From contig NC_067481.1 in assembly GCF_947179515.1 (NCBI RefSeq), positions 27,167,086-27,231,085 on the forward strand: a stretch of DNA of 64,000 nt, written 5' to 3'. Below are positions 31,946 through 42,599 of the stretch, piece after piece; positions within the stretch are counted from its first letter, which is position 1, and every line of letters begins with the position of its first letter. The notes under the pieces were generated by a model. It made no database searches. It was not told the origin of the DNA and was given only the letters and a program-made list of their open reading frames with translations. The translations under genes and the position numbers were made by a program. This stretch comes from Apodemus sylvaticus (Eukaryota; Chordata; Mammalia; Rodentia; Muridae).

Positions 31946-32828
31946 AGTCACTGAAGATGCACTGGTATCATATTAAGAGAGAAAAATGAAAACCCTGTCT
32001 GTGGTTTATTTAACCAAGAGCAAATTCAGATTTGAACTCTCTGTCATGTGCCCAGTGTCTGTCACCCATCTGTCCACTGCATGAATCTGAATCTATGTCT
32101 GCCTCTGTACCTGTGTCTGTCTCTGTCTGTCAGTCCCTAACAAAGGGCTTCTCTGTGTCTTTACTGAACAGCACAGAAGGTATCACGTGGGGAAAGAATG
32201 AGGAGCACTTCACAGAAATCTTTAACAGAGTTTTCAAAGGGATTATGTCACTGGCTCCAATGGATTCCAACTGACCCAGACAACAATTACAAATGCTCTG
32301 AAAGTCCATCTGAAACAATCAGATTGTTTGACTGTTGCTAGGAAGTAGCTAGGGAGTGACTCTTGTGTATGGGCCAAGGATATCCCATGGAGTCCTTCCT
32401 GGTACTTGGGTGCAGCTTGGGTTCAGCTATAGGTCAAGTTTCTCTTGAAGATGGAAGCCAGTTCCAAGATGGAGTAGATTTGGCCTCTCAGTTACAGTGA
32501 GCTCTAGAGGGAGCTGAAAGACAGGGACAAGAGCAAGCAGGAAAGCCAGTAGCAGGATTCCCAGAGGTCCGAGAGGGCACAGAGAAGAGATAGAGTAGGT
32601 GGCTCTTGCAGAAGGTGAGGAAGCTCTAAGAAGGAGCGGAGAACATGTGGTCCTTGTGATAACTTCAATTTGGGGTGTTCCCAAGTAGATCAAGAGATTG
32701 AATCAGAGAGAAATACCCCAAGTTAAAGATGAGGAGAGGCATCCTTTTCTGAGTGATAGGGGCCCAGGAACATGAAGGAGGGTCCTGGCACACCAGTATG
32801 GCTTTTGTTTTGTTTTGGTTTTGGTTTT
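31946..32828. other. Unrecognised stretch
   Basis: No gene or firm repeat is seen. A CT-rich passage (32090-32135, tgtctgtctctgtctgt) is weakly repetitive, and a GA-rich passage at 32500-32650 resembles antisense LTR sequence. Confidence 0.4.
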
Positions 32829-32965
32829 TTTGAGACAGGGTTTCTCTGTGTAGCCTTGGCTGTCCTGGAACTCACTCTGTAGACCAGGCTGGCCTCAAAC
32901 TCAGAAATCTGCCTGCCTCTGCCTCCTAAGTGCTGGGATTAAAGGCGTGCGCCACTACTGCCTGT
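32803..32965 (-). repeat. B1 SINE
   Basis: Antisense B1 with a GTTTT tail (32803-32829) and the head complement gcgtgcgccactactgcctg. Confidence 0.93.
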
Positions 32966-34020
32966 CCTTTTTAAACTTTTTTGTTTGTTTGTTTGTTTTG
33001 TTTTGTTGCAATGTGGCTTTTATAGCAGTAATAGGCTCCTTTGAGCTAGCAGAGACAAAGCAGGCAGCTCCAGGCTGACACTTACCCAGCAGTTGAGGAG
33101 ACAGCAGGTGGAGAGACTGAACCTTCCACATGATGGACTCCCAGGAGGGCATAGCAGGCTCCAGGAGCCAGAGAGACTGAGATGCCCTGAATCACAGTGG
33201 GGATGAAGAGCAGGAGGGCAAGAAGAGATTGAAGAGGCAGACCCCAGAATTTGGAGGCAAATCTGGCAGGTGACAGAAGCCAGCAGAAACAAAGGATCCA
33301 TAGATCTATATATATCTTAGCGAGATGAAAGCCCCTTGGTTCTGTTAGGATGCCAGTCCCCCTTGGAAAGGGGTTTCTTTATGCCCCAATGGGAAGTTTT
33401 GGCATCAGATAAATAGTGAGGGCGTGACCCCCCCCCCAAGTTATGTTTGAGGGCATGGTTTCTATTGTAGATGTGAGGGAGACTGCAGTCAGAGGCATCT
33501 GAAAAGTCTAGAGCATAGAGACAAAGTAGGTCAGTAGGCTGAAGGCAGGGAGCCAGAGAGGAAGAGGAGACAGAGAGGAGCAGGAGAGAGAGACCATGAG
33601 GAGAGTGCACAGCCAGAATGGTGGGGGGTGGGAGGTGGGGGGGTGGGGGGTGGGGGGACAGGGGGTTGGGGGTCGGGGGTGGGGGTGGGGGTGGAGGTTC
33701 AAGTGAATGAGAAATGAGGGAGGGACCCACATGGACTCGAAATGGTTAGGGTAGGGAGTGAAACTGGGAAGCCTGCAGGTCAGCATCCATTTTGTCACAC
33801 TATGAAATACCACAAATAGTCTTTTGACCTGACAAGTGCCATATCACTACCTAGAAAGCTGAATTCATATCCACCAGGAAAAGAAAAGAGGCTCTCTGAC
33901 CCCACCCCTCTCTCTGGCCTCTGCTCCCCTCTCCCCACCCCTGTATCTGAGTGTTCCTCCTCCTTCTCTGTCTCTCTTTGTCTCTTGTTCTGTTTCTACT
34001 CCCTTCTCAACCCCCCTTCC
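32966..34020. other. GA-rich, LTR-like or unique sequence with G-rich tract
   Basis: The stretches at 32990-33310 and 33440-33620 are purine-rich (agcaggaggg, agagagactg) and may be old antisense LTR material. A (GTTT)n run lies at 32975-33005, a C9 run near 33430, and a long G-rich block at 33618-33695. No open frame is credible. Confidence 0.4.
33618..33695 (+). repeat. G-rich low-complexity tract
   Basis: Runs of G3-G7 separated by single T or A bases. It has quadruplex-forming potential and lies about 1.9 kb upstream of B4galnt2 exon 1. Confidence 0.85.
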
Positions 34021-35424
34021 CCTGCCCCTCCTCGCCCCAAAAAAAGGAAAGAAAAGAGGAAGGGAGACCAGACTTTGGGAAAAACGGCTTTATTTTTTCT
34101 TTTTGAATTACTTGTATATTCTATGGTAATCCTGTCAGGTGTACAGCTGGCAAAGATCCTCCCCGCCTCCATCCACCCCCCATTGTGTGGGTTGTATATT
34201 CATCTAACTGGTATGTAACTAAGGGTCACCCTGGATTCTGATCCCCCTGCCTCAGTGACTGTATCTTTCTTACCTGGCTGGATATTTAGGATAACTTTGT
34301 TTTTAGCTGTACTTCCTTTATGGAACACGATAAGGTATATACCATGTGTAAGCAGACGATTGCACACCATCCTCTGTCAACCTGAAACTAGCCTTATGCA
34401 CGCAATTTGGCAGGATCAGAACAGTACAATCCCATTAGAGAAGAACCCCAGGAAAACCACCTGCAGCACCTTTTCAAAGGGTTTCACAATTGCAAATGAG
34501 GAACAATTTCCTGTGAAATTCGCTCTCTTCCCACATCCTCCGAGCAAAAAGGCATCGTGTGATCGGATAGGTTCTGGTAAGGGGGATTGGGCTACGGATG
34601 CGGATGCGGCTTTCTTTTCTTGTCACGACAATTTGCGGTGGCGTGTTGGGGGAAAGGTAAGGAAGGGCAAAGGCTGAATTTGAGGGAACTGAAATTTGAG
34701 CTGTAGAAGGCTTATAGGTAGGCGCCGAGGTGACAGGGAGACCTAGGAGTGGGCTAGAAACTGTTTCTTTCTAGGGTGGACGGAAAAGCTTGATGACCGG
34801 GGGGAAAAAAGAGACAGAGAATCAATTTGGAAAGAAGCACAGGGACGGGGTTGCGGAACTCCGGCAGGGAGCGCCCAGGCCACCCAGGCTGTGCTAGGAC
34901 CTTTCTTGAAGCCCAAGTCCAGAGGACCGCGCCACAGCGAGAACAGATGGTGCGGAACGCCTTTTGCCCCGATGGGGAAAAGCCTTGGCACGGGATCGTA
35001 CTCTCTCCAGTTTCACCTGAAGTTTGAGTAATACTCTGATTCCTATCTTCCTCTGAACGACCGGCCCACTATAGAAATGTAAGGGCTGGCCTTCGGGTAA
35101 GCAGAGATGGCTTGCATTTTTAGCCCGGAACCCAAGGGACATAAAATTACCCTAAAGTGGGTTGAGACGCTGCTTACTGTTTGATTATTCCCAACTCGCC
35201 TAGATTTCTTCATCTGAAAAGCAAGTCTCAGAACTATCGTTGGGTCTGTTATAGTTTATGCAAGTAAATTAAGCGACTGTAACTCTTCTAGTAGGAAAAG
35301 CTGGGGCGTTGGTCACCAGACGGATCATACAGTACCCGGGGCATAGATAGGCTCCTGGCACGGCACAGCCACAGTGGACCAACTCAAATAATGACAAAAC
35401 CATTGGAGCACAGCCTGGACGCCA
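34021..35424 (+). other. Largely single-copy 5' flank of B4galnt2
   Basis: No SINE or LTR is recognised in this 1.4 kb, unlike the rest of the window. A GTTTATG at 35254-35260 matches a caudal-type (CDX) homeobox site, about 320 bp upstream of the start codon. This would fit the gut expression known for B4galnt2, but a 7-base match is weak evidence. Confidence 0.45.
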
Positions 35425-35960
35425 AGCCAGGTCCAGCACCTGGGCGGTGGCTGTGAGATGTAGGCGGGCGCTGTCCCTAGCGACCTGGGACTCGCAGCTC
35501 ATTCCTGCCAGCCAGTGTCCGGACCTGCTGTGAGCAGTCTGCAGAGGCGGCTGGAGGGAGCGAGCGAGCTACAATGACTTTCAGGTAGTGAGTGTCCCTG
35601 GGCCCGAGGAACGTGGGCGCGCGGAGTTTGGGAGGAACAGGTATAAGGGTGGCAGCCCGCAGTGCTCAGACAGCGAGCAGCTGGCTGGTGGAGCCCCGGG
35701 AGTCTTCCGCGTGGGTGACAACGATCTCCCGGCACAGTGCGATCTCCCGGCACAGTGCGGGGGCCCTCCTGGCTAGACATCCCACCCTCTCCTCCCCGAC
35801 TCAGCCACTGCGCTGGGTCAAACCTGAACCGGTTTTCCCATGGGAAAATCCGACCTGGAGGTTGTTCCACAGTCAAGAGCAAACCGGAGGTAGGGGGACA
35901 GTCCGAGCCGAGCGTGGGGTCGTGTTTTGGGGGTTCCCGGTGATCAGCAGGCAGAGCGGG
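35425..35960 (+). promoter_or_regulatory. B4galnt2: CpG-rich promoter region of B4galnt2
   Basis: CpG dinucleotides are common here (for example gggcggtgg, ggcgggcgctg, gagcgagcg, gggcgcgcgg) and rare in the rest of the window. The region surrounds exon 1 and extends about 375 bp into intron 1. No TATA box is seen just upstream of the start codon, as usual for CpG-type promoters. The transcription start cannot be fixed from the sequence. Confidence 0.7.
35574..35584 (+). CDS. B4galnt2: B4galnt2 exon 1 (coding part)
   Basis: B4GALNT2 adds beta-1,4-linked GalNAc to sialylated galactose on N- and O-glycans to make the Sd(a)/Cad antigen, in the Golgi lumen. Exon 1 supplies only the codons ATG ACT TTC plus AG. 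It has a good Kozak context (gctacaATGa) and a strong donor, CAG|gtagtgagt (intron from 35585). Joined in phase with exon 2 it gives MTFSSSFPWFLK or, with the inner acceptor, MTFSFPWFLK. This parallels the short human form that starts MTSGGSRFLWLLK. A long human-type first exon is not recognisable in this window. The exon lies in the window's one CpG-rich region. The five coding exons together make 486 nt, 162 codons. Intron 1 is about 18.9 kb. Confidence 0.85.
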
Positions 35961-37085
35961 GACCAGGAGTCTACCTGACTGAGTCTGGGACCCAGCTGTA
36001 GGATACGGGCTTAGGGAAGTGCAAGAGCTTGGATCCCTGAGTCCCTTTCCGTTCCAGAGTTTCACAGCAGCCCTCGCGGAATGTTGGTTCAGGAATAAGA
36101 CGGTCAGCTGTACCTCAATCCACCGCACAGCACCGAACGCTGGAGAGGCTCAGAGGCTGACCATAATGAACGCGGAAAAAAAATGTACTTGGGCATGTTC
36201 GATTAAGTTTTACAAAGTACTCAGAATCAGAAATGAGTATGTGAGTTAGAAATCAGTTTTGTGTGTTACACCCCCAAAGGTTATTTTCTCTGATATCCCT
36301 TCCCCCCCCAACACCCCAGCAATTTCAAAGGCAGTCAAGGAGCGGTTGGTGAAGTGCTTACCTGACACTCAGGAAGCCGATCACAACTACTAAACTGCCT
36401 GGAAGTCAGAGGCCCGCAATTCTGAGGCCAGATGGACAAGAGAGCTCACAACTTTCAAATGTTCTGAAGGAGCCCCTCAGTTATGGTAACGCTTGCGGAC
36501 TTTGCGCCAGGACTTGGTTTTTGGATTTTGTTTTGTTTGTTCGTTTTAAAAGCACACATTTGTTCCACAAAGCATGAAGGGAGAGAGGGGAGGAAGGCCG
36601 ATCCTGCGCGTCCCGTGGTGCATTGCTTCGGGCTTCAGGAATCCCAGGGTCCTTCTATATTCTTTCTGGCTTCCTGCTTCCTGCAGGGGGGAGGAGGTGG
36701 GAGCTGGGACTTGTGTTTAACAGACTCAGTCAACATGAATGATGCTAATGAATTTAAAGCTGGCACATTTGGGGCCAAACTTTGTTTTTCCGTTCACTTA
36801 CAAACAGCTAGAATTGCACCTTTAGATCGATGATTTTAACCCCTGCAGTTTGCTATTTTCCTGTTTTGGCTCACAGTGCTGGCCAGTTTGGCCTTGGGGA
36901 AACATGTCTTCTAACCTCTGACTTTCTGTCTCTGAAATGGCACAGTTCCCCTAAAAAACAAACAAACAAACAAAAAAAGCACACAAAAACCAAAACCAAA
37001 CAAACAACCCCCCCCCCAAAACAAAACAAAAGCCCAAGAAGAAATTATTGCCTTTTAAACTAAACTGGCTATATTAATCATTCCA
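35585..37085 (+). other. Start of intron 1, single-copy
   Basis: CpG-rich to about 35960, then ordinary sequence without firm repeats. An 18-bp perfect tandem duplication (GATCTCCCGGCACAGTGC) lies at 35723-35758. An A/C-rich low-complexity tract lies at 36952-37035. Confidence 0.6.
36952..37035. repeat. (CAAA)n A/C-rich low-complexity tract
   Basis: Runs of aaacaaac with a C9 stretch near 37008. It is probably a decayed SINE tail. Confidence 0.85.
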
Positions 37086-37090
37086 TTCTT

Positions 37091-37250
37091 TTTTTTTTTC
37101 TTTTGGTTGTTTTTCGAGACAGGGTTTCTCTGAGTAGCTCTGGCTATCCTGGAACTCACTCTGTAGACCAGGCTGGCCTCAAACTCAGAAATCCCCCTGC
37201 CTCTGCCTCCTGAGTGCTGGGATTAAACTCGTGTTCCACCACTACCCGGC
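37091..37250 (-). repeat. B1 SINE
   Basis: Antisense B1 with T-rich tail, flanked by attccattc on both sides. Confidence 0.93.
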
Positions 37251-37719
37251 TATTCCATTCATTTCAAAAGCGGTGGCACATGTCTGTTTTGATGCTTTAA
37301 GGCCATCTTTTGCTACATTGTGGGTTTGAGGCCAGCCTGTGCTACATGGGACCTTGACTCCAAAGGTAGAAAAAGTTCAATTCATTTTATACCCTGGGGA
37401 GCACCTAGGAGAGGGCTCCAGGATTGCAGGTCTCTGTAAAGTGGATGGAAAAGCCTGATGAAAGGAAAGGGGAGGCCAGGATGGAGAGATGCACTCATTC
37501 CCCTGAAGCGCTGATTTAGGGTGAACCTAGGGTGTTCTGGATTCTCCCGGCAGCCTTCCTAACAACTCCTGTGAAGAACATACTGCGCTTATCTCCATCT
37601 TACAGTTGGGGAAATAGAGGGAGAAGGTTGTCTCAGGACGGTGCTGGGAGGAGCGGATTGGATTACAACAATTGTTTACTAGAATTTTATTTAACAAGTA
37701 TTGGAAGACTTTCTCTCCT

Positions 37720-37752
37720 TCCTTCCTTCCCTTTCTCTCTCTCCCTCTCCCT

Positions 37753-37803
<51 letters not shown>
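37720..37803. repeat. (CT)n polypyrimidine tract
   Basis: ctccttcc-type sequence grading into pure (CT)n at 37760-37803. The long open frames here on both strands are artefacts of the repeat. Confidence 0.95.
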
Positions 37804-37806
<3 letters not shown>

Positions 37807-38219
37807 CTCACTTAAAAAAACAAAAAAACAAAAAAACTTAAGATTAAAGAAAAAAACCCAAAACCAGATATTGAATGGTCCCAACTATGTGCTGGGCATC
37901 TTGCTAGGTCCTGGCAATACAAAAGTCCGACTTCTTGGAGAAGTTGTAGCTGTAGTGTGTTTGACACCAGTATCAAAACAGATGTCCTGGGCAAAGGCTT
38001 TCCTTCCAGCCTCACGCTCTCCTCCCTCGGACCTTGAACAGTACCACATTTCTTTAAATGAGTTCACATCTGCTCAGTGAAGCTGAGCAGTTCTGAGGCC
38101 GGCTCCTGTCTGCAGGACATGCTCAGGGAAGTCGGGACAAATGGTCTTCAGCCTTGTTAGTGGCAGGGGGTCAAATTCATGTCTTCAGGGAGCAAGTGTT
38201 GAGTTTCATAAAAAAGAAG

Positions 38220-38535
38220 GAGGAGGAGGAGCCAGGAATATGTGTGTAGAACCAGGTATGTTGAGGTGAGTGGGGTGCCTCGTGGAGGGGGGCATGCTGA
38301 GGCATCTGTTCCCTCTGAGGTACCAGCCAGGGGGAGTTGAGAAGGAAGTAAAGAGAAGAAGGGGTAGGGGGGAGGAGAGGAGAGAAGAGGCTGACCAGGA
38401 ACACATGGGGGGGGGGGGGAGGGAAGAGGTCAAACAGGACCCTTTATAGTAAGCCCGCCTACCTGGCTGTTGCCTGGTACCTGGTGGGCGGAGCCTGGAA
38501 GGATTGCTAACAGCCAGCACCTTTACATTTGGACC
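38220..38535 (-). repeat. Antisense LTR-like element, family R6
   Basis: A GA-rich body followed by ctttatagtaagcccgcctacctggctgttgcctggtacc. This matches the end of the element at 39425-39835 (ctcttatagtgggcc, catacctggctattgccaggta). The arrangement fits an LTR read on the minus strand, with a TATA-like tataaag complement. A G13 run lies at 38407-38420. Confidence 0.5.
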
Positions 38536-38609
38536 TGTCCAGCCAACCTGCTGGATTTTCATTTTTCCCCCTTTCCCGTTTTTTCTTTCCTTCCTCTCTC
38601 CTTTCTGCT

Positions 38610-38865
38610 TTAGAGATGGGGTTTCATGTAGCCCATGGTTGGCTTTGAACTCATTATGTATCCAAAGATGACCTTGAACTCGGGATTTCCCCTCTACCTC
38701 CAGGTACCAAGGTGGCAGGTTTTTTAAAATTTTGTTTTGTTTTGTATTTTTAGATTTATTATATGTAAGCACACTGCAGCTGTCTTCAGTTGCTGGGATT
38801 TGAACTCAGGACCTTCAGAAGAGCAATCATTTCTCTTAACCACTGAGTCATCTCTCCAGCCTCAA
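38610..38865 (-). repeat. Old B1/B4 piece followed by internally deleted B2
   Basis: 38610-38705 resembles an old antisense B1. 38745-38865 is an antisense B2 that jumps from agctgtcttcag directly to ttgctgggatttgaactc, missing the middle third. Confidence 0.75.
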
Positions 38866-38974
38866 TGGTGGCAGTTTTAACACCCTCTTCCTCTTTGGAA
38901 TAGAAATGTTTTGGTAACCGATGAAGAAGCAATAATTATTTTCTTGCGTCTTTTGTTTTTCTATTTACTTATTT

Positions 38975-39188
38975 AGTGTATATATGTGTGTGTGTGTGTT
39001 CATGTGATCATCTTCAAGTGGTGCATGTGTGGAGAGTATAGGACAAATTTTGGGTGTCCACACCTTCCACCTTGTTAAGGCAGAGCCTTTTCTGTTTCTG
39101 CCAGTGGGAAGTGAACTCCAGGCTACCAGTCTAAAAGCCTCCTGAGGATTCTCTTGACCTTCCTTCCTATTTTGTCTTTTTTGCCATT

Positions 39189-39226
<38 letters not shown>
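38975..39226. repeat. (TG)n, unassigned repeat and poly(T)37
   Basis: A short (TG)n at 38983-38999, moderately repetitive sequence to 39175, and a run of about 37 T at 39190-39226. Confidence 0.7.
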
Positions 39227-39229
<3 letters not shown>

Positions 39230-39247
39230 TTTCTTGTTCTTATGTTT

Positions 39248-39378
39248 TATTTGTTTGTTTGTTCTTTAGACAGGGCCTCACTATGTAGCCCTGGCTGTCC
39301 TAGAAGCTATGTAGATCAGGCTGGCCTCAAACTCACAAAAGATCCCAAACACTGGGATTAAAGACACAGGCACTTTGC
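39248..39378 (-). repeat. Old B1 SINE
   Basis: Antisense and diverged (gacagggcctcactatgtagccctggctgtcctag, aaacactgggattaaaga). Confidence 0.75.
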
Positions 39379-39424
39379 CTGGGGCTCCTGAAAGGGCTTA
39401 AAAGGGGAGAGTATAGGGTGGTTA

Positions 39425-39581
39425 GGTGAGTGTGGCTAGGCGGCGTGGGGGGAAGGTGTCCAGGCGGGCCCTTGCCTGGGCACCTCTGCCCCTGAGGGAC
39501 CACACACACACACAGACATGGTATAGAATAGAGTTTATTGAGAGTAGGGGATGGGAGCTAGAGGTAGAGAGATAGAGAGAG

Positions 39582-39623
<42 letters not shown>

Positions 39624-39835
39624 GAGAGAGAGAGAGAATAGAGAGAGTGGAGGGGGGAAGAGCCCCAGGGGCAGAGAGGTGAGAATGTGGGACAGCGGAG
39701 AGCAAAGAGAGAGAGGAGGAGCAAGTAGCCCCTCTTATAGTGGGCCAGATCTCTGGGGCGGGGCATACCTGGCTATTGCCAGGTAGGTGTGGGGTGAAGC
39801 TTAGACAAAACCCCAACAGCTCCCTCTCCCATTTT
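39425..39835 (-). repeat. Antisense LTR-like element, family R6, with (GA)n
   Basis: It includes gagtttattgagagtagg (complement of a poly(A) signal), a (GA)n expansion at 39575-39640, and the end block shared with 38220-38535. Probably a solitary LTR in reverse orientation to the gene. Confidence 0.55.
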
Positions 39836-40041
39836 GTAGCAGAAATGCTGAGAGCTCCTGCCTTTGGCTTTTTATGTGGGTTCGGGGTCAAACTCAGGGC
39901 GCTGGGTTCCCACAGCAAGTATGTTTGCTGGCTGAACCTTTCCCCCAGTTTTTCTTTCATTTTAGGGTAATACAAAAGGTATATATTTTTTTAGAGATTT
40001 TTCAAATTGTGTGAAATAGGTATGAAGGAAAGGGTTAACAA

Positions 40042-40112
40042 AGGCCTCGGATGTAGCTCAGTGATAGTGTGCTCCTCTAGTTTGCATGAGGGTGGGAGTT
40101 CACTCTGTATTA
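40042..40112 (+). repeat. ID-like SINE fragment
   Basis: cctcggatgtagctcagtgatagtgtgctcc matches the tRNA-derived ID head. It is a retroposed relic, not a tRNA gene. Confidence 0.6.
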
Positions 40113-40279
40113 CCCAAAGGGGCAGAGCTTAGTGAGCTAAGATGTTTAATTCATACTTAGTAAAAGATTACACTTCCTGAGCCAAGCATTGTGGGTCTCC
40201 GGTCTCATGGATCTGGGTCTACAGGGGCAGTGGGAGCAGAGACCTCCAGAGAGGGATTCAGAAGCCCTGTGAGCGCGGA

Positions 40280-40500
40280 AGGTGAATGAACCACACCAGG
40301 ACCCGCAGTCAGGAGGCAGACTTTACTCAGGGTGACTCAAGGCTTATAAAGTTTTGGGGAACTGAGGGTAGGGACACCCAGGATAAGCAAAGGTCATTGG
40401 CTGGAAGCTTAGGGTATCTGGAATGTCTCATTAGCATGGAGAAGCATTTCAGGTACTGTCAGGAGAAAGGAATTGGTCCTATAATCTAATTGAGCCTACA
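40280..40500 (-). repeat. Possible antisense LTR fragment
   Basis: gcagactttactcagggtgactcaaggcttataaag has the form of an inverted R/TATA region. Family unknown. Confidence 0.35.
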
Positions 40501-40507
40501 TGACATT

Positions 40508-40688
40508 TCTCGGGCTGGTGAGATGGCTCCGTGGGTGAAGTCCTTGGCACACTGCAGACCAGAGACTAATCCCTGGACCCCATGCAGGAAAGGAAGAACC
40601 CATTGCATAAGGTTGTCCTCCCATCTCCACATTTGCATGGTATATGTGCCCCACCCCATGCCTGTGCACCTGAGCACATACACTCTCT

Positions 40689-40690
<2 letters not shown>
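40508..40690 (+). repeat. B3 SINE
   Basis: Sense B2/B3-type: gggctggtgagatggctccgtgg, then gcagaccagagactaatccctggaccccatgcag. Confidence 0.75.

Positions 40691-40691
<1 letters not shown>

Positions 40692-40735
<44 letters not shown>
40692..40735. repeat. (CA)n microsatellite
   Basis: About 21 CA units, the expanded tail of the preceding B3. Confidence 0.97.
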
Positions 40736-40736
<1 letters not shown>

Positions 40737-40738
40737 AA

Positions 40739-40882
40739 GAGAGGCATGGTGGCTCATTTCTTTAATCTCACCACTCCAGGGGTAGAGACAGGCAGATCAC
40801 TATGAGTACAAGGCCAGCCTGGTCTACATAGAGAGTTTTAGGAGAGTCAAAGCTATATAGAGGGGCCCTGTTTTAAAACAAA
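40739..40882 (+). repeat. B1F-type SINE
   Basis: Diverged sense B1 (gaggcatggtggctcat, caaggccagcctggtctacatag). Confidence 0.75.
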
Positions 40883-41104
40883 AATTAACAAATAAACAAA
40901 GCAACAACAACTAACCCCTAAAAGCTTTTGTTTACATGGGGTATTTTTCTTGCTACTTGACAAGTTGTGAATTAAAGCTGAGACCATTTAAAGATACTTA
41001 GGAATTCATTAAAAGTCACAGGGCTAGGAGTGGAGTTGGGGTGCTAGCACCACAGTCAATAAAATTAATCAATCAATCACAACTGTACTAGGTGTTATCC
41101 CAAA

Positions 41105-41215
41105 TTCATTTATTTATGAATTATGTAGCCTAGGCTGGCCTGGAATTTGCTTTCTAGCCTTAGCCTCAGCCTCTTGAGTTCTGAGATTACAGGTATGCCC
41201 TGCCATGCTCAGGTT
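41105..41215 (-). repeat. Old B1/B4 SINE fragment
   Basis: Antisense: attatgtagcctaggctggcctggaat, then ctgagattacaggtatgccctgcc. Confidence 0.6.
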
Positions 41216-41404
41216 TAAACATATTTTAATAAAAACATGACTATAATTAGTTGTGTCTTATATAAGTACAATTAGACGTGAGTAAGTCTCCATATCCACT
41301 TCCTGCCTCAGTCCTGTGCCTTTTGCTTAGAGGTTGTAGATTTTCTTCAGGTGAAACTCTGCGAGTTCGTCATATGGAAACAAGCTTCTGAATGAGAGAG
41401 AGAG

Positions 41405-41775
41405 AGAACATGACTGTTTCTAGGTGTGGTGGATGAGACAGTTTATTGTAGCTATAAGGGAGAACAGAGCCAGAGGTGGAGACGTCAGGGAGAGGCCAGA
41501 GTGGACAGGAGTAGACTGAGGAGAGATGGGAGGGGAGAGGAGACAGGAACTAGGTCAAGAGGTCAGGAGGGGGCTGGAGAGATGGCTCAGTGGTTAAGAG
41601 TACTGACTTGCTCTTCCGAAGGTCCTGAGTTCAAATCCCAGCAACCACATGGTGGCTCACAACCATCTGTAATGAGATCTGATGCCCTCTTCTGGAATGT
41701 CTGAAGACAGCTACAGTGTACTTACATATAATCTTTACTTACATATAAATCTTTACTTACATATAAATCTTTAAG

Positions 41776-41825
<50 letters not shown>

Positions 41826-42062
41826 AGGAGAGAGGTCAGGAGGAAAATGGTTAGGTTTATGGTTATGGGGTGGGGGTGTGGTGTGCCAGCCAGGAGGCCC
41901 AGAAACAGGTAGGCAATGAGGAGAGAGGTCAGGAGGAAAATGGTTAGGTTTATGGTTATGGGGTAGGGGGTGTGATATGCCAGCCAGGAGGCCCAGTAAC
42001 AGGTAGGCAATGAGGGATGCAGGGAGGACCTGGGGCCAGCATCTTGCTTTGACAATGTAAAG
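41405..42062 (-). repeat. Antisense LTR-like element with internal ~94-bp tandem duplication, split by a B2
   Basis: Starts gacagtttattgtagc (inverted poly(A) signal) and is GA-rich. After the B2 insertion two ~94-bp copies follow (about 41823-41917 and 41918-42011), sharing gagagaggtcaggaggaaaatggttagg through gccagccaggaggccc. Confidence 0.6.
41571..41830 (+). repeat. B2 SINE with (GA)n-expanded tail
   Basis: Full sense B2 whose tail contains three atataaatcttta-like units and then (GA)n (41778-41820). AGAGGTCAGGAGG precedes it (41558-41570) and follows it (41831-41843). Confidence 0.95.
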
Positions 42063-42073
42063 TAGGTACTTAG

Positions 42074-42222
42074 CTGGGCGGTGGTGGTGCACGCCTGTAA
42101 TCCGAGCACTCAGAGGCAGAGGCAGGTGGATTTCTGAGTTCGAGGCCAGCCCGGTCTACAGAGTGAGTTCCAGGACAGACAGGGCTATACAGAGAAACCT
42201 GTCTTGAAAAAACCTAATCCAA
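42074..42222 (+). repeat. B1 SINE
   Basis: Sense B1, tgggcggtggtggtgcacgcc through cagagaaacctgtcttg. Confidence 0.93.
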
Positions 42223-42599
42223 AGCACTTCAGTAGTTTGTCTGGGGTTTGGGACTTTAACAACTTCCTCCTCAGTAAATCATCTGAGACCATCACCAAAG
42301 TTATGTGCATGTTTGCTGACTGCAAAAGCCAGTGTGAGAAAGAACTACACAACCAGTTACCGCAGTGAGCGGAGGAGTTTGTCTCCAGACACGCAGTCAA
42401 GATGGAACCCTATGACCTGACCATAGGACTTCCGATGTCGAGCAGACAGTTTGCCTTTGATGCAACCACTTGATAACCACAGCTGAAGACATTCTGGTTC
42501 CCAGAAAAACCATAGGGAGACAGCTCACAGTGTGTTGTTTGACAGTTCCTTCCTGCTTTGTGACAAGTTATTTCTCTACTCGTGAAAGCAGCCAACTCA

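Noticed and set aside
35588..35978. A long alternative first exon like that of human B4GALNT2
   Set aside because: The frames here show no resemblance to the human long cytoplasmic tail, so I do not annotate one.
35499..36128. A 209-codon minus-strand open frame over the promoter
   Set aside because: CpG-rich DNA gives few stops by chance. No domain or splice logic is seen, and it covers the B4galnt2 start on the other strand.
37532..38080. A 182-codon open frame at the CT tract
   Set aside because: It is driven by (CT)n translated as Ser/Leu and has no domain.
40042..40112. A tRNA-like sequence with a B-box-like part
   Set aside because: It is an ID/B4 retroposon head, without a complete cloverleaf.
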